Positions 1-10,481 are shown, counted from the stretch's first letter. The stretch is DNA of 64,000 nucleotides from Oscillatoriales cyanobacterium USR001 (GCA_001698425.1 MBRE01000057.1:1-64000); one strand, 5' to 3'. Numbers and translations: made by a program. Notes: generated by a model not told the origin, from the sequence alone.

Positions 1-1
1 A

Positions 2-226
2 AATGGACAACAACCTCCGGTTGGTAATCCACCACAAAATCCCCAAAATGGACAACAACCTCCGGTTGGTAATCCACCACAAAATCTTCAAAATGGACAA
101 CAACCTCCGATGGGGAATCCGCCACAAAATTCCCAAAATGGACAACAACCTCCGGTTGGTAATCCACCACAAAATTCCCAAAATGGACAACAACCTCCGG
201 TTGGTAATCCACCACAAAATCCCCCA
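2..226 (+). repeat. 45-bp in-frame tandem repeat, five copies
   Basis: Units start at 2, 47, 92, 137 and 182. Each codes for a 15-residue Pro/Gln/Asn/Gly linker unit with few substitutions, and the array probably continues leftwards beyond the window. Confidence 0.9.
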
Positions 227-706
227 ACTTTACCTGCTAATGCTAATACAATTCAAGGGACATCAGGAAATGATAGCTTAACAGCAACCACCGGCAATAA
301 TTATTTATTAGGTGGTCAAGGAAATGATATCCTATTGGGTAATTCAGGCGATGATACACTGTTAGGAGGACGAGGGACTGATTCCTTAACTGGCGGGAAT
401 GGTAATGATATCTTAGATGGTGGTGGAGGCCAAGATACTCTCCTTGGTGGCGGTGGTGCTGATTCCTTTGTATTGTCGGGCAGATTTAGCGCTACTAGCG
501 CTGATTTAGCAGATGTTATTATGGATTTTCAGCCAGGAAGCGATCGCATTTTGCTCAAAGGTATTGGGGCTATTTCTAATGTTAGTATTACTCAAGGTAG
601 TAATAATGATACTATCCTCAGTATTGCTAATACAACACAAGTTTTAGCTGTTTTGAAAGGAATCACACCTACACAGGTTAATCCTTCAGATTTTATTCTG
701 GGTTAA
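2..706 (+). CDS. RTX-type calcium-binding repeat protein, C-terminal part
   Basis: The reading frame is open from the left edge, so the N-terminus lies outside the window. The visible part starts with five copies of a 15-residue Pro/Gln/Asn-rich unit (NGQQPPVGNPPQNPQ-like), a flexible linker. Hemolysin-type nonapeptide repeats (GGxGxDxLx) follow, for example GGQGNDILLG and GGNGNDILDG, which bind Ca2+ in a parallel beta-roll. The last ~75 residues (DVIMDFQPGSDRILL, ending NPSDFILG) resemble the C-terminal cap common in cyanobacterial RTX proteins. Such proteins are usually exported by type I secretion. The function of the missing N-terminal part cannot be told. An internal ATG at 110 falls within the repeat array and is unlikely to be the true start. 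Confidence 0.85.
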   Translation, partial: NGQQPPVGNPPQNPQNGQQPPVGNPPQNLQNGQQPPMGNPPQNSQNGQQPPVGNPPQNSQNGQQPPVGNPPQNPPTLPANANTIQGTSGNDSLTATTGNNYLLGGQGNDILLGNSGDDTLLGGRGTDSLTGGNGNDILDGGGGQDTLLGGGGADSFVLSGRFSATSADLADVIMDFQPGSDRILLKGIGAISNVSITQGSNNDTILSIANTTQVLAVLKGITPTQVNPSDFILG

Positions 707-725
707 CAGTCTTTTCGCTGTGATT

Positions 726-751
726 GTAACACCGCCCTCTGGCGGTGTTAC
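726..751. terminator. Bidirectional hairpin terminator
   Basis: Perfect 11-bp inverted repeat GTAACACCGCC / GGCGGTGTTAC with a 4-nt loop. It sits between the convergent ends of the RTX gene (706) and the PMT-like gene (756), so it can serve both. There is no long T-run. Confidence 0.6.
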
Positions 752-755
752 CGTA

Positions 756-2249
756 TTAAATCCAAGTAACAAGCCACATCCGCAATTTCCAATTATCAGG
801 CGACAAAGGCAAACCTAAATAAATAGGCATCCAAAAAACAAAAGCCAACAAAATTAGAAAAATCACCGAAACTCCTATGCCTCGAAGATGACTTTGAGGA
901 CTATGCAACCACCTATCAACCCACCAAGCAAGAGCTAAACCCGCAAACACAGAACTACCCATATAATGATACAAAAAAATGCAGCGAGTCACCTTAATCC
1001 AAGGTAACAAATTAGCACACCAGTTAACCACCAAGTAAAAACATAACCATAATTGTGCAGTTGGTGGAAATTGCATTGGTACGATTTCTCTCAATTCGAT
1101 CGTCGTCACATTTCTGGTTTGCACCCACACCCAAAACCGATTACCTAGCATTAGGAATAACAAGAAAATAGCGCAAGTTGAAAACCACCAAAGAATCGGA
1201 TTTCCCATCGCATGAACATCAAAAACAGCTTTAGTAACACCTGGTTCTAAAGAGGGTAAAACTGGGTCAATTTCCCCTTTACTTTCTGCCACTTTATAAA
1301 AATAAACTACAGGTCGAAGCATTAAAATCCAAGACCACCAGGAAGAACAATAAGGATGAACATCAGCGCCACTTTTAATCCGTTTGTGATAACTCAAAAT
1401 CTCTTTTTGCATATCCCAAAAATTGGGAGTTGGGTTAAGCATTAAGTGAGGAATCCAGGCTATGCTATAAACAGCAACTGGTATAATTGCCAAACTTAAG
1501 ATTATTTCTATTAAATTTAATTGAGTCAAATGTTCTAAGGAACTTTGTGAGGGGTGAAAACTCCGATCTTCGTTTCTAATTTTCCCTTGAATTAACCGCA
1601 GTCCCCAAGCAAAAATTAAGAGTAAGTAAGTAGCGAAGAGAAACCATAAACCATTCCATTTAATACAAGCAGATGCACCAAAACCTATTCCCGCTAAAAT
1701 TAGCCACATCCAGCGTTTTTTACCCTGATTATCCAAGGCTTTTAGGAAAAATAATTGAGCTAATAAGCCCAAAATTACCAAATAAATATTATTTAGTGCA
1801 TAGCGAGATTCAACTAGAAATAAACCATCACAGGCGGCAAATAAGCCAGCAATAAAGGCATAACTACGGCGGTGCGTTAACTGATAGGCTAAAGCTACTA
1901 TTACTAGGGGAATAAAGGAACCGGTGAAGGCATTTATCCAGCGATAATCCCAAGGGGAAAGTATGGAACCTGTTAAACCATTGACTGAGTTTTGTCCAAA
2001 AGGTAGATGAGAGCCAATCCAAATCCCAATGGCAATTATGTATTGGCTTAGGGGTGGATGAGCGTTAAAAAAAGGTGTTTTTGTGAGATAATCGTTAGCA
2101 AATTTAGCGTAGTAAACTTCATCAAATACGAAACCATTAAAGCGATCGAGTCCCCAGAATCGCAAAGCTGCTGACAGTAGAAAAATGCCAACTATGCCAA
2201 TCTTAAACCAGGGAATTAACTTGTTAGAGAGTTGTTTAGATAAAATCAT
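756..2249 (-). CDS. PMT-family (GT39-like) membrane glycosyltransferase
   Basis: A 497-residue polytopic membrane protein resembling dolichyl-phosphate-mannose protein mannosyltransferases and phospholipid carrier-dependent glycosyltransferases. The first hydrophobic helix (about 16-32) is followed by the family's catalytic acidic pair in FDEVYYAKFA (D43, E44) and by an FNAHPPL motif (residues 61-67) in the first extracytoplasmic loop. About ten further hydrophobic segments follow. Known members transfer a sugar from a polyprenyl-phosphate donor to a protein or glycan on the outer face of the membrane. The acceptor here is unknown. The start is only 3 bp from the end of the upstream Uma2 gene, so the two may be co-transcribed. 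Confidence 0.85.
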   Translation of the reverse strand: MILSKQLSNKLIPWFKIGIVGIFLLSAALRFWGLDRFNGFVFDEVYYAKFANDYLTKTPFFNAHPPLSQYIIAIGIWIGSHLPFGQNSVNGLTGSILSPWDYRWINAFTGSFIPLVIVALAYQLTHRRSYAFIAGLFAACDGLFLVESRYALNNIYLVILGLLAQLFFLKALDNQGKKRWMWLILAGIGFGASACIKWNGLWFLFATYLLLIFAWGLRLIQGKIRNEDRSFHPSQSSLEHLTQLNLIEIILSLAIIPVAVYSIAWIPHLMLNPTPNFWDMQKEILSYHKRIKSGADVHPYCSSWWSWILMLRPVVYFYKVAESKGEIDPVLPSLEPGVTKAVFDVHAMGNPILWWFSTCAIFLLFLMLGNRFWVWVQTRNVTTIELREIVPMQFPPTAQLWLCFYLVVNWCANLLPWIKVTRCIFLYHYMGSSVFAGLALAWWVDRWLHSPQSHLRGIGVSVIFLILLAFVFWMPIYLGLPLSPDNWKLRMWLVTWI

Positions 2250-2252
2250 AGC

Positions 2253-2843
2253 TTACCCTTCACCGTCACTCTCAAAATTAACACCTTGATAAATTTCGCT
2301 CAATTCAACTTGAAAGTCAATAGCACTTAAAGCTAAGATCGCATCAGCAGTTTCATACTCACTTAAAACCCATTTACCTTCAGAGTTTTTCGCAAACTGC
2401 TCAACGTGAAAATTGTATTGATCGATCGTAATATATTCTTTTAAGTCAGGAATTGACCGATAATATTGAAATTGATCACCGCGATCGTAATCTTTGGTTG
2501 ATTGTGACAAAACCTCAATAATCAGGAGCGGATTCATTACCATAGTAGTACCATTTCCCTGATAAACTGGCTTTCCCTCAATTACCATAACATCAGGATA
2601 AGTGTAGATGCGATAACGGGGTATCCACAACCGCACATCATTGATAAATATCTCATATTTTTGCCCTCTGAGAGCAACCTTAAAGTTAACGCAAAAATTG
2701 AGGGCTATTTTGTTATGATTAGTTGTTCCACCTGTCATTGGTAATATTTCTCCGTCTCGGTATTCACTTTTGTATTCCGCCGTTGCTTCTAATTCCAGGT
2801 ATTCCTCTGGAGTGTAGTAGCGTTTTTGGGTCAATGTTTGCAT
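2253..2843 (-). CDS. Uma2-family (DUF820) endonuclease-like protein
   Basis: A 196-residue protein of the Uma2/DUF820 family, a restriction-endonuclease-like fold greatly expanded in cyanobacteria. Visible signatures are the N-terminal YTPEEYLELE and YRDGEILPM motifs, then YPDVMVIEG and LLIIEVLSQSTKDYDRGD, which hold the acidic PD-(D/E)xK residues, then LKEYITID. The usual Lys after DR.. is replaced in DRGDQFQYY, so catalysis is uncertain. The family's biological role is not established. Stop and start nearly touch the PMT gene downstream. Confidence 0.85.
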   Translation of the reverse strand: MQTLTQKRYYTPEEYLELEATAEYKSEYRDGEILPMTGGTTNHNKIALNFCVNFKVALRGQKYEIFINDVRLWIPRYRIYTYPDVMVIEGKPVYQGNGTTMVMNPLLIIEVLSQSTKDYDRGDQFQYYRSIPDLKEYITIDQYNFHVEQFAKNSEGKWVLSEYETADAILALSAIDFQVELSEIYQGVNFESDGEG

Positions 2844-2907
2844 AATATCCTCAGTTTATGTACAAGAATTGATTTTATACCACTTCTCTAAAGCTGTGCA
2901 ACAGTAT

Positions 2908-2968
2908 TAGGGGCGGGTTATTTAATACTTTGGCTTAAGCGCATAGATTTGGGTGAACCCGCCCCTAC
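2908..2968. repeat. Palindromic repeat, GGGCGGGTT family, copy 1
   Basis: Arms GGGGCGGGTT and AACCCGCCCC enclose a variable ~35-bp centre. The right end GGTGAACCCGCCCCTAC recurs exactly at 35533-35549, so this is a dispersed MITE-like or hairpin element. Confidence 0.7.
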
Positions 2969-3075
2969 CAAAACTGTTGTAAACTTTTTTAGAAATGGTA
3001 TTACTTTAATTCTATTCTCTTCTTCTCTAGCCTCTAGCCCCTAGCCCCTAGCCCCTAGCTATATCATAATCATAA

Positions 3076-3108
3076 CAAAAAAGCGGTTCCGTATCTCACA
3101 GAACCGCT
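3076..3108 (-). terminator. Intrinsic terminator of acsF
   Basis: On the minus strand an 8-bp stem (AGCGGTTC/GAACCGCT, 3101-3108 with 3082-3089) is followed by a run of T residues. It lies 27 bp past the acsF stop. Confidence 0.75.
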
Positions 3109-3134
3109 AACAACAGAGGAGCAAAACTGAAAAC

Positions 3135-4211
3135 TTAACGAGCTACACCTTGCAGAGAAGCCATTTCAATTGGTTTCATAAAGTATAGCTTCACCAAATT
3201 CCAACCAGTTGAAACGTAAACAGGTAGCTTCTGGAAGAATTGTAAGAATTTGGGAGTATTTGTATTAGCGATCGCGCTTAATTTCTCATTATTCTCCACG
3301 CAAACATCAAGACGCTGATAAAACTCAGGATTATTGACATCCAAAATCACTGGGAACACCCGTCCTGCTGTATCATTAGTCTTCTTAATCACTTCAATGT
3401 CATAATCGCGAGCATTTAAACCAATTGCAGCATAGAACTCACTACGCTGAATATCATTCAAATACATTGTCGCAAACACTGACAGCAAGAAGAAACGACA
3501 CCACAGTTTCGCCTTCCAATCATTTAAAAACTGAGGCTGCGCCTTCATAATGGCATCAAAGAAATCCCCATGACGGTTTTCATCTTGACACCAATTTTCA
3601 AAGAAGCGGAAAATAGGATAAATCCGATCTTCAGGGTGCGATTCCAAATGACGGAAAATAGTAATGTAGCGCCAGTAACCAATTTTTTCCGACAAATAAG
3701 TAGCGTAGAAAATAAATTTCGGCTTAAAGAAAGTGTATTTGCGGCTCTTAGTTAAAAAACCTAAATCCAATGACAAATTAAAATCCGACAGCGCCTTATT
3801 CAAAAATCCTGCGTGTCTGGCCTCATCCCGCGACATCAGCGAAAAGCACTCAGCCAAAACGGGACTTTTGTCCTTCAGCTTGCGTGCCAATTCCTTGTAA
3901 AGCAGGAATCCAGAAAACTCAGCCGTACAAGAACGCTCCAGAAATTCTACAAAGACTCGACGTTTGTCACCATCAATGTGATCCCAGGATTGCTCAAACT
4001 CCTCATCGCGGACAAAATGATGGCGATTGTAGTCAGCACGGAACTCTTCGAGAATCGCTCTAAGCTCATCTTCGTTCGGTGAGATGTCCATTGCCAGCAT
4101 CTCTTCAAAATCTGTTGTATAAAACCGGGGGGTGAGGATCGTTTCCTTTGCTGGGACTTTAATCCCCGGCCGCAATTCTGTAAAAGTTGGTTTCTTGAGG
4201 GAGTCTACCAT
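3135..4211 (-). CDS. acsF: Mg-protoporphyrin IX monomethyl ester oxidative cyclase
   Basis: A 358-residue diiron oxygenase that forms the isocyclic E ring of chlorophyll, turning Mg-protoporphyrin IX monomethyl ester into divinyl protochlorophyllide with O2. Diiron ligands can be seen: E98 (TAEFSGF), E130-A-R-H133 ([10 protein letters not shown]), E205 (FFENW) and E211-N-R-H214 (QDENRHGDF), which is two ExxH-type sets. Length and N-terminus ([10 protein letters not shown]) are normal for cyanobacterial AcsF. The enzyme is O2-dependent, unlike the radical SAM BchE. It is monocistronic, with its own terminator downstream. Many cyanobacteria hold a second low-oxygen paralogue, but none is seen here. 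Confidence 0.97.
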   Translation of the reverse strand: MVDSLKKPTFTELRPGIKVPAKETILTPRFYTTDFEEMLAMDISPNEDELRAILEEFRADYNRHHFVRDEEFEQSWDHIDGDKRRVFVEFLERSCTAEFSGFLLYKELARKLKDKSPVLAECFSLMSRDEARHAGFLNKALSDFNLSLDLGFLTKSRKYTFFKPKFIFYATYLSEKIGYWRYITIFRHLESHPEDRIYPIFRFFENWCQDENRHGDFFDAIMKAQPQFLNDWKAKLWCRFFLLSVFATMYLNDIQRSEFYAAIGLNARDYDIEVIKKTNDTAGRVFPVILDVNNPEFYQRLDVCVENNEKLSAIANTNTPKFLQFFQKLPVYVSTGWNLVKLYFMKPIEMASLQGVAR

Positions 4212-4450
4212 ATAGCTAGATTAATTGCTGCTGTTTTTCCACGCCCTTTAGTTTAGCAATGTCTGAGGAAGTAAAAACCAGATATTTGATTAAGAATTGC
4301 TAATTAATTGTTTCTGGATGAGTTAAGGATTTTACGGAAGCGGTTATTTGGTCGATCGCAGGTCGATCGCGATCGTCTTTATTTCTGGAGTTATAGACTT
4401 AGATTGGGACAGTACAACAGTTAAAAAAATTAGGCATAAAGGGAATAGAG

Positions 4451-4924
4451 ATGAAAAATTTAGGCTTAAGTTACGCTCTCTGGGCGGGTTGGTTAATCGG
4501 TTTTAGCGGACTCCACCGCATTTACAACGGCAAAATTGGTACAGGCTTACTGTGGCTGTTCACTGGGGGACTTTTAGGCATCGGACAATTGCTAGATTTG
4601 CTGCTAATTCCGAGCATGGTTGATGAAGAAAATGCCAATATCAGAGCCAAACTGGGGATATCTGCCACAGGCGTACCACAACATTACCAAGGACAAATCG
4701 CGGAGGTACTTGTCAAGGAAACCCCCGAACAATTAACGGTCAAACTCCTTAAAGCTGCATATAACAGAGGCGGGAAGTTATCTGTCACCCAAGGTGTCAT
4801 GGCAACTGGCGCTACCTTTGCCGAAGTGGAAGCGACTCTTCGGGAATTGCTGAAAACTGGCTATGTCAGCATCGACAATGACCCAGCTACAGGCATTGTG
4901 ATTTATGACTTTCACGAACTTTAG
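4451..4924 (+). CDS. TM2 domain protein with C-terminal winged-helix-like region
   Basis: A 157-residue protein. Residues 1-60 form a TM2 domain: two hydrophobic helices around the typical [20 protein letters not shown] turn. The remaining ~90 residues are soluble. The segment from [10 protein letters not shown] through [11 protein letters not shown] looks like a small winged helix (my inference). The function of TM2 proteins of this kind is unknown. It is 71 bp upstream of rpmF on the same strand. Confidence 0.8.
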   Translation: MKNLGLSYALWAGWLIGFSGLHRIYNGKIGTGLLWLFTGGLLGIGQLLDLLLIPSMVDEENANIRAKLGISATGVPQHYQGQIAEVLVKETPEQLTVKLLKAAYNRGGKLSVTQGVMATGATFAEVEATLRELLKTGYVSIDNDPATGIVIYDFHEL

Positions 4925-4995
4925 ATGTAACTAGCAAAAATAAGATAAGATGGTTGTTTGTCTATAAAAGCGAAAACTATTTACTATTTACTGTC

Positions 4996-5169
4996 ATGGC
5001 AGTCCCGAAGAAGAAAACCTCAAAATCCAAGCGAAATATGCGTAAGGCAACTTGGAAGCACAAAGCAACGGTAGCGGCACAAAAAGCTCTCTCCCTTGGC
5101 AAATCCGTTTTGACTGGGCGCTCTCATAGCTTTATCTATCCCAGCAATGAAGAAGAGGAAGAAGAATAG
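4996..5169 (+). CDS. rpmF: 50S ribosomal protein L32
   Basis: A 57-residue basic protein beginning [20 protein letters not shown], the standard bacterial L32 start, and ending in an acidic EEEEEE tail frequent in cyanobacteria. The ATG at 4996 is chosen over an upstream in-frame TTG because MAVPKKK is universally conserved. It lacks the zinc-binding cysteines of C+ L32 forms. Confidence 0.97.
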   Translation: MAVPKKKTSKSKRNMRKATWKHKATVAAQKALSLGKSVLTGRSHSFIYPSNEEEEEE

Positions 5170-5186
5170 CCAGAATCGAGAAGTTT

Positions 5187-5214
5187 GTAGAGGCCTGATT
5201 AATCTTGCCTCTAC
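5187..5214 (+). terminator. Hairpin after rpmF
   Basis: 8-bp inverted repeat GTAGAGGC/GCCTCTAC with a 12-nt loop, 18 bp after the rpmF stop. There is no clear T-tract, so strength is uncertain. Confidence 0.4.
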
Positions 5215-5237
5215 ATTCGGTTTAAGATGGAAAACGT

Positions 5238-5693
5238 CTAATCAATGAATCCCATTAGTGTTGAACTCTCATCGTTTTCGTTGGGAGCAATTGGGCGTTT
5301 ACCGCCCATTACGGAGTACATTTCACTAATTGCCAGAGCGCTCGAACCAATTGGGCGGTTTCCAGATGCTGAGTACATTTCCATTACCTGAAAATCATTT
5401 GCCATTACTGGGCGACGATCGACCATTTCGATTACTTGCAGAGTGCTGGATTCGATCGGACGGTTGTTGAAAGTATCAAATATTTCAAAATCTATTTCTC
5501 CGATCGGGCGATTTTGTGGTAGAGGGCTGGGTTCGTAAATTTTAATGTTGGACTTTTGGCGATCGCGCGCCCCTTTGTCACGAATTGCTAAAGCCATCAC
5601 TTGATGTCCGCTACCTGCATTCTCGGCTGTTTCTTCCTGAGAAGTTTTACCCTCTTGGTCGTTGATTTTCTTGCCAGGTTTGTTGATGGGCAT
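5238..5693 (-). CDS. Small protein with RPI-centred repeats
   Basis: A 151-residue protein I cannot assign to a named family. The first ~55 residues are polar and charged (MPINKPGKKINDQ...). Then come five degenerate units of about 16-20 residues, each headed by (N/D/K)RP(I/V): NRPIGEIDFEIFDTF, NRPIESSTLQVIEMV, RRPVMANDFQVMEMY, NRPIGSSALAISEMY and KRPIAPNENDESS. Units carry alternating hydrophobics and end in (E)MY/MV. There is no signal peptide or membrane helix. It stands alone between the convergent rpmF and the divergent uvrB. A structural short-repeat protein is the simplest reading. Confidence 0.7.
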   Translation of the reverse strand: MPINKPGKKINDQEGKTSQEETAENAGSGHQVMALAIRDKGARDRQKSNIKIYEPSPLPQNRPIGEIDFEIFDTFNNRPIESSTLQVIEMVDRRPVMANDFQVMEMYSASGNRPIGSSALAISEMYSVMGGKRPIAPNENDESSTLMGFID

Positions 5694-5879
5694 AAATTAA
5701 ATCCCTCTTGCTTGGTGAGTCAGTTTACTAAAGTAGGAAAACCACTTTTTGGGTTGGATCTCAATTTTACTGTCAATGATTAAAATATTCTAAACTCTAC
5801 CAAGTTTTTAAGTGAATTGCTATCCAAGTACATATTTGTTAATATTTATTAGTCACATAACTTTCTTTGATATTAACTT

Positions 5880-7883
5880 ATGGGAGATCGATTTTATCTG
5901 CAAGCTCCCTTTGAGCCAACTGGGGATCAACCAAAGGCGATCGCGCAACTAATTTCAGGTATTCTCGGAGGCGATCGCTACCAAACCCTACTTGGTGCAA
6001 CGGGTACGGGCAAAACCTTTTCAATAGCTGCGGTTATTGAGAAAGTAGGGAAACCCACCTTAGTTTTAGCTCATAATAAAACTCTGGCCGCTCAACTTTG
6101 CCACGAATTACGAGAATTTTTCCCCCATAATGCTGTCGAATATTTTGTTAGTTATTACGACTATTATCAGCCAGAAGCTTACATTGCCGTCACCGATACT
6201 TACATTGAAAAAACCGCCGCAATTAATGATGAAATTGATATGTTGCGGCACTCAGCTACCCGTTCCCTATTTGAACGCCGCGATGCGATTGTAGTCGCAT
6301 CAATTAGCTGCATTTACGGCTTAGGAATGCCCGCCGAATACCTGAAAGCAGCATTACCTTTTAAAGTAGGAACAGAAATTAATCAGCGGCAATTATTACG
6401 AGATTTAGTTAACATCCAATACAGTCGCAATGACTTGGAAATGGGGCGCGGAAAGTTCCGAGTTAAAGGCGATGTTTTAGAAATTGGTCCCGCCTATGAA
6501 GATCGGATAATTCGCATAGAATTTTTTGGCGATGAAATAGAAGCAATTCGCTACATTGACCCCGTTACTGGAGGAATCTTGCAAAGTGTCGAAGCTTTAA
6601 ATATCTATCCAGCCCGTCACTTTGTCACCCCAGAAGATAGATTAGAAGCCGCTTGTCAAGCCATTGAAATTGAAATTGAAGAGCAAGTAACAGAATTAGA
6701 AAAAGCCGGAAAATTAGTAGAAGCCCAACGTTTAGAACAACGTACTCGTTACGATTTAGAAATGTTGCGAGAAGTTGGTTACTGTAACGGAGTTGAGAAT
6801 TATTCCCGCCATTTAGCAGGGCGAAATGCGGGAGAACCGCCAGAATGCTTAGTTGATTATTTTCCTAAAGATTGGCTGTTAGTTATAGATGAATCTCACG
6901 TTACAGTGCCACAACTGCGAGGGATGTACAACGGCGATCGAGCTAGGAAAAAAGTATTAATTGAGCATGGATTTCGTTTACCAAGTGCGGCGGATAATCG
7001 CCCTTTAAAAGCAGAGGAATTTTGGCAAAAAGTTAATCAATGTATTTTTGTTTCGGCGACTCCTGGAGATTGGGAAATAGAAATTTCTGAAGGAAAAGTA
7101 GCCGATCAAGTAATTCGCCCGACGGGGTTAATCGATCCGCAAATTTTTGTCCGACCCACTGAAGGGCAGATTGATGATTTGTTAGGAGAAATTAAAGAGC
7201 GAGTAATTCTGCAAGAGCGCACTTTAGTAACAACTTTAACAAAACGCATGGCAGAAGATTTGACAGAATATTTACAAGAGCGAGGGATTAAAGTCCGATA
7301 TTTACACTCAGAAATTCAGTCAATTGAGCGGATAGAAATTATCCAAGCTTTGCGAGATGGAGACTTTGATGTGTTAATTGGAGTTAATTTATTAAGGGAG
7401 GGTTTAGATTTACCAGAGGTTTCTTTGGTGGCAATTTTAGATGCGGATAAAGAGGGATTTTTAAGGTCAGAACGTTCTTTAATTCAAACTATTGGTAGGG
7501 CGGCGCGTCATGTGCGGGGACAGGCGATTTTGTATGGTGATAATTTGACAGATAGTATGATTAAAGCGATTGATGAAACTGATAGAAGGCGGGGGATTCA
7601 ATTGGCTTACAATAAAATACATGGAATTACGCCGCAGTCAATTAGTAAGAAGTCATCAAAGAATGCAATTTTGGCATTTTTGGATGTGTCGCGGCGGCTT
7701 AATTCTCAGCAGTTGGAAACTGTATATGAACAGGTAGATGAGTTATCTTTGGCACAGATTCCTGAGTTGATTAGTCAGTTGGAGTTGCAGATGAAAGAAG
7801 CGGCGAATAATTTAGAGTTTGAAGAGGCGGCTAAGTTTCGCGATCGCATTAAGCATTTACGAGATAAACTTTTAGGGCGTTAG
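5880..7883 (+). CDS. uvrB: Excinuclease ABC subunit B
   Basis: A 667-residue UvrB, the DNA-loading helicase-like subunit of nucleotide excision repair. Walker A GATGTGKT is at residues 39-46. The beta-hairpin region ([11 protein letters not shown]) that clamps damaged strands, helicase motif DESHVT, motif VSATPG, motif [11 protein letters not shown] and a C-terminal UVR domain ([20 protein letters not shown]) that contacts UvrC are all present. Length is normal. dacB follows after 14 bp, suggesting co-transcription. Confidence 0.97.
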   Translation: MGDRFYLQAPFEPTGDQPKAIAQLISGILGGDRYQTLLGATGTGKTFSIAAVIEKVGKPTLVLAHNKTLAAQLCHELREFFPHNAVEYFVSYYDYYQPEAYIAVTDTYIEKTAAINDEIDMLRHSATRSLFERRDAIVVASISCIYGLGMPAEYLKAALPFKVGTEINQRQLLRDLVNIQYSRNDLEMGRGKFRVKGDVLEIGPAYEDRIIRIEFFGDEIEAIRYIDPVTGGILQSVEALNIYPARHFVTPEDRLEAACQAIEIEIEEQVTELEKAGKLVEAQRLEQRTRYDLEMLREVGYCNGVENYSRHLAGRNAGEPPECLVDYFPKDWLLVIDESHVTVPQLRGMYNGDRARKKVLIEHGFRLPSAADNRPLKAEEFWQKVNQCIFVSATPGDWEIEISEGKVADQVIRPTGLIDPQIFVRPTEGQIDDLLGEIKERVILQERTLVTTLTKRMAEDLTEYLQERGIKVRYLHSEIQSIERIEIIQALRDGDFDVLIGVNLLREGLDLPEVSLVAILDADKEGFLRSERSLIQTIGRAARHVRGQAILYGDNLTDSMIKAIDETDRRRGIQLAYNKIHGITPQSISKKSSKNAILAFLDVSRRLNSQQLETVYEQVDELSLAQIPELISQLELQMKEAANNLEFEEAAKFRDRIKHLRDKLLGR

Positions 7884-7897
7884 TTATAAGGAAAAAA

Positions 7898-9316
7898 ATG
7901 AAAGGATTAGCATTTATTTTGTTACTATTGGTTGGTTTTCCCTCGATGGCTATGGCTCAAACGCCTACGAAGGAAAACATTTGCCCTGCTCAGTTAGGTG
8001 CGGCGATGGATGCGATCGCAAATCGTCCTCAATTTCGCCGCGATCGCTGGGGAATTTTAATTCAAACTTTATCTACAGGGGAAAATCTCTACAGTCGAGA
8101 AGCTAAAAAATATTTCATTCCGGCTTCAAATGTGAAGCTATTAACAACAGCGGCCGCCTTGCAAAAATTTGGTTCTCAATTTCGCATTCGTACCTCCATT
8201 TATGGCAATAGTAATGGCAGTTTATACGTTGTAGGAAGGGGCGATCCAAGTATTTCTGAAACCCAATTAAAAGATTTAGCTAAACAGTTAAAAAAACGGG
8301 GAATTAATCAAGTTAACCAGTTAATTGCTGATGATAGTTATTTTTCTGGAAGACAGATAAATCCGACTTGGGAATCGGCAGATATACAAGCAGGTTATGG
8401 AGCGCCGATTAATAGTTTGATTTTTAATGAAAATGCAATTAAATTAATATTATCACCCCAATCTATTGGTCAACCATTGCGCGTTAATTTTGCTGATGCG
8501 ACACAGGCAAATCAGTGGCAAGTTGAGAATAATTCTCTGACTGTGGGACAAAATAATTCGGAGTTTGTTGACGTTGGGAGAAATTTATCGCAACAGGTAA
8601 TTCAAGTTAGGGGAAATTTGAGAGTTGGTTCTGATTCTGAACCAGTTTATGTATCGGTGATTAATCCGGCTAATAATTTTTTACAGCAATTTCGACGAAT
8701 TTTGATTGGTGAGGGAATTAATGTCAAGCAAGCGTTAGTTGCAGCTAATTCTCAGTTACCAACTCAGGAATTAGCCGCGATCGAATCTCCGATAATGGCA
8801 GATTTGGTAAAGGAAACTAATCAGGAAAGCGTGAATATTTATGCCGAGGTGTTGTTGAGATTATTAAGTAAAGTTTCGTCAAATAATCAAGATGAAATTG
8901 GTTTGAAAGAATTAAAATCCGTCTTAACTCAATTAGGGGTTAATCCTCATGGGTTTGTATTAGTCGATGGTTCGGGTTTGTCTCGGCAGAATTTAGTTAG
9001 CCCAGAGGCTTTTGTACAAACTTTGAGATTGATGGCTAAGTCACCAATGGCCTCAATTTATCGAAATTCTTTACCCGTAGCGGGTGTAAGCGGTACTTTG
9101 AAGAAGCGTTTTAAGAACACTTTAGCTCAAGGGATTGTCCAAGCAAAAACGGGTTATTTAACTGGTGCTTCGGCTTTGTCAGGATATGTGAATGTGCCGA
9201 ATTTTGAGCCGATAGTATTTAGTATAATTGCGAATAAATCTGATGCGTCGGCGGATGAATTTGGAGAGGCGATCGATGATATGGTATTACTCTTAACTCG
9301 TTTGAAGCGGTGTTGA
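7898..9316 (+). CDS. dacB: D-Ala-D-Ala carboxypeptidase/endopeptidase, PBP4 family
   Basis: A 472-residue peptidase S13 protein with a signal peptide (residues 1-20, cut near AMA-QT). It trims or cleaves peptidoglycan cross-links in the periplasm. The three penicillin-binding motifs are present: SxxK as SNVK (S77-K80), SxN-type SGLSRQN near residue 357, and KTG in AKTGYLTGA near residue 416. The large insertion between motifs 1 and 2 is typical of PBP4/DacB. It is immediately downstream of uvrB with a ribosome site AAGGAAAAAA. Confidence 0.93.
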   Translation: MKGLAFILLLLVGFPSMAMAQTPTKENICPAQLGAAMDAIANRPQFRRDRWGILIQTLSTGENLYSREAKKYFIPASNVKLLTTAAALQKFGSQFRIRTSIYGNSNGSLYVVGRGDPSISETQLKDLAKQLKKRGINQVNQLIADDSYFSGRQINPTWESADIQAGYGAPINSLIFNENAIKLILSPQSIGQPLRVNFADATQANQWQVENNSLTVGQNNSEFVDVGRNLSQQVIQVRGNLRVGSDSEPVYVSVINPANNFLQQFRRILIGEGINVKQALVAANSQLPTQELAAIESPIMADLVKETNQESVNIYAEVLLRLLSKVSSNNQDEIGLKELKSVLTQLGVNPHGFVLVDGSGLSRQNLVSPEAFVQTLRLMAKSPMASIYRNSLPVAGVSGTLKKRFKNTLAQGIVQAKTGYLTGASALSGYVNVPNFEPIVFSIIANKSDASADEFGEAIDDMVLLLTRLKRC

Positions 9317-9484
9317 ATTAATAATGAAGCATGGCGTTTATTTAGGGTTAGCTAAATCAGCGATTCAAGTAAACTTTTATGTCAAAATAAATAAATTGTA
9401 TTTTCGGTGAACCAAAAGTTCTAAAATTAGCAACAGGGCAAAAATAACCGCCCTCAAGCCTACCTAACAACAGTTAAAAAAATC

Positions 9485-10462
9485 ATGTTCCCAACACATC
9501 GTCCTCGCCGCCTTCGCACACATCCCCAACTGCGTCGGATGGTACGCGAAACAGTTTTGACTACTAACGATTTAATCTATCCTTTGTTTGCCGTACCAGG
9601 GGAAAGCATTGCCATAGAAGTTAAATCCATGCCAGGAGTTTATCAGCTATCGGTAGATAAAATCGTAGAAGAAGCAAAAGAAGTTTATGGCCTGGGTATT
9701 CCAGCAATTATCCTATTTGGTATTCCTGAAGATAAGGATACAGAAGCCACAGGTGCATGGCATGATTGTGGCATTGTCCAAAAAGCAACGGCCGCAGTGA
9801 AAAAAGCCGTACCTGATTTGATCGTAATTGTGGATACTTGCCTTTGTGAATATACCAGTCACGGTCACTGCGGTTATCTCGAAGTTGGAGATTTAACCGG
9901 TCGGGTTTTGAACGATCCGACGCTAGAATTATTAAAGAAAACTGCCATTTCTCAAGCTGAAGCTGGTGCTGATATTATCGCACCTTCGGGGATGATGGAT
10001 GGTTTTGTGCAAGCCATTCGGGAAGGTTTGGATGGTGCTGGATTTAATGATATGCCGATTTTATCCTATGCGGCTAAGTATGCCTCAGCTTATTATGGAC
10101 CATTCCGAGATGCTGCTGATTCTACTCCCAAATTTGGCGATCGCCGTACTTATCAGATGGACCCTGGAAATAGTCGTGAAGCTTTGAAAGAAATTGCTCT
10201 TGATATTACCGAAGGCGCTGATATGTTGATGGTGAAGCCAGCTTTAGCTTACATGGATATTATCTGGCGCGTCAAGGAAGCGAGTAATTTACCTGTCGCC
10301 GCCTACAACGTTTCTGGGGAGTATGCGATGGTAAAAGCCGCTGCGCTGAATGGTTGGATTGATGAGCAAAAAGTTGTAATGGAAACTTTGACAGGGTTTA
10401 AACGCGCGGGCGCTGATTTGATTTTAACTTATCACGCTAAAGATGCCGCTCGTTGGCTGTAA
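9485..10462 (+). CDS. hemB: Delta-aminolevulinic acid dehydratase (porphobilinogen synthase)
   Basis: A 325-residue enzyme condensing two 5-aminolevulinate molecules to porphobilinogen in the common haem/chlorophyll pathway. The metal-binding cysteine cluster [14 protein letters not shown] is near residues 117-130. The two Schiff-base lysines lie in SYAAKYAS (near 196) and [10 protein letters not shown] (near 249). Length and start ([11 protein letters not shown]) match cyanobacterial HemB. With acsF this makes two tetrapyrrole genes within 7 kb, but they are not in one operon. Confidence 0.97.
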   Translation: MFPTHRPRRLRTHPQLRRMVRETVLTTNDLIYPLFAVPGESIAIEVKSMPGVYQLSVDKIVEEAKEVYGLGIPAIILFGIPEDKDTEATGAWHDCGIVQKATAAVKKAVPDLIVIVDTCLCEYTSHGHCGYLEVGDLTGRVLNDPTLELLKKTAISQAEAGADIIAPSGMMDGFVQAIREGLDGAGFNDMPILSYAAKYASAYYGPFRDAADSTPKFGDRRTYQMDPGNSREALKEIALDITEGADMLMVKPALAYMDIIWRVKEASNLPVAAYNVSGEYAMVKAAALNGWIDEQKVVMETLTGFKRAGADLILTYHAKDAARWL

Positions 10463-10481
10463 AGCTGGAAAAAGCTATATT

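Noticed and set aside
2..226. 45-bp repeats considered as CRISPR
   Set aside because: No unique spacers, and the repeats are in frame with an RTX protein and code for a clear linker.
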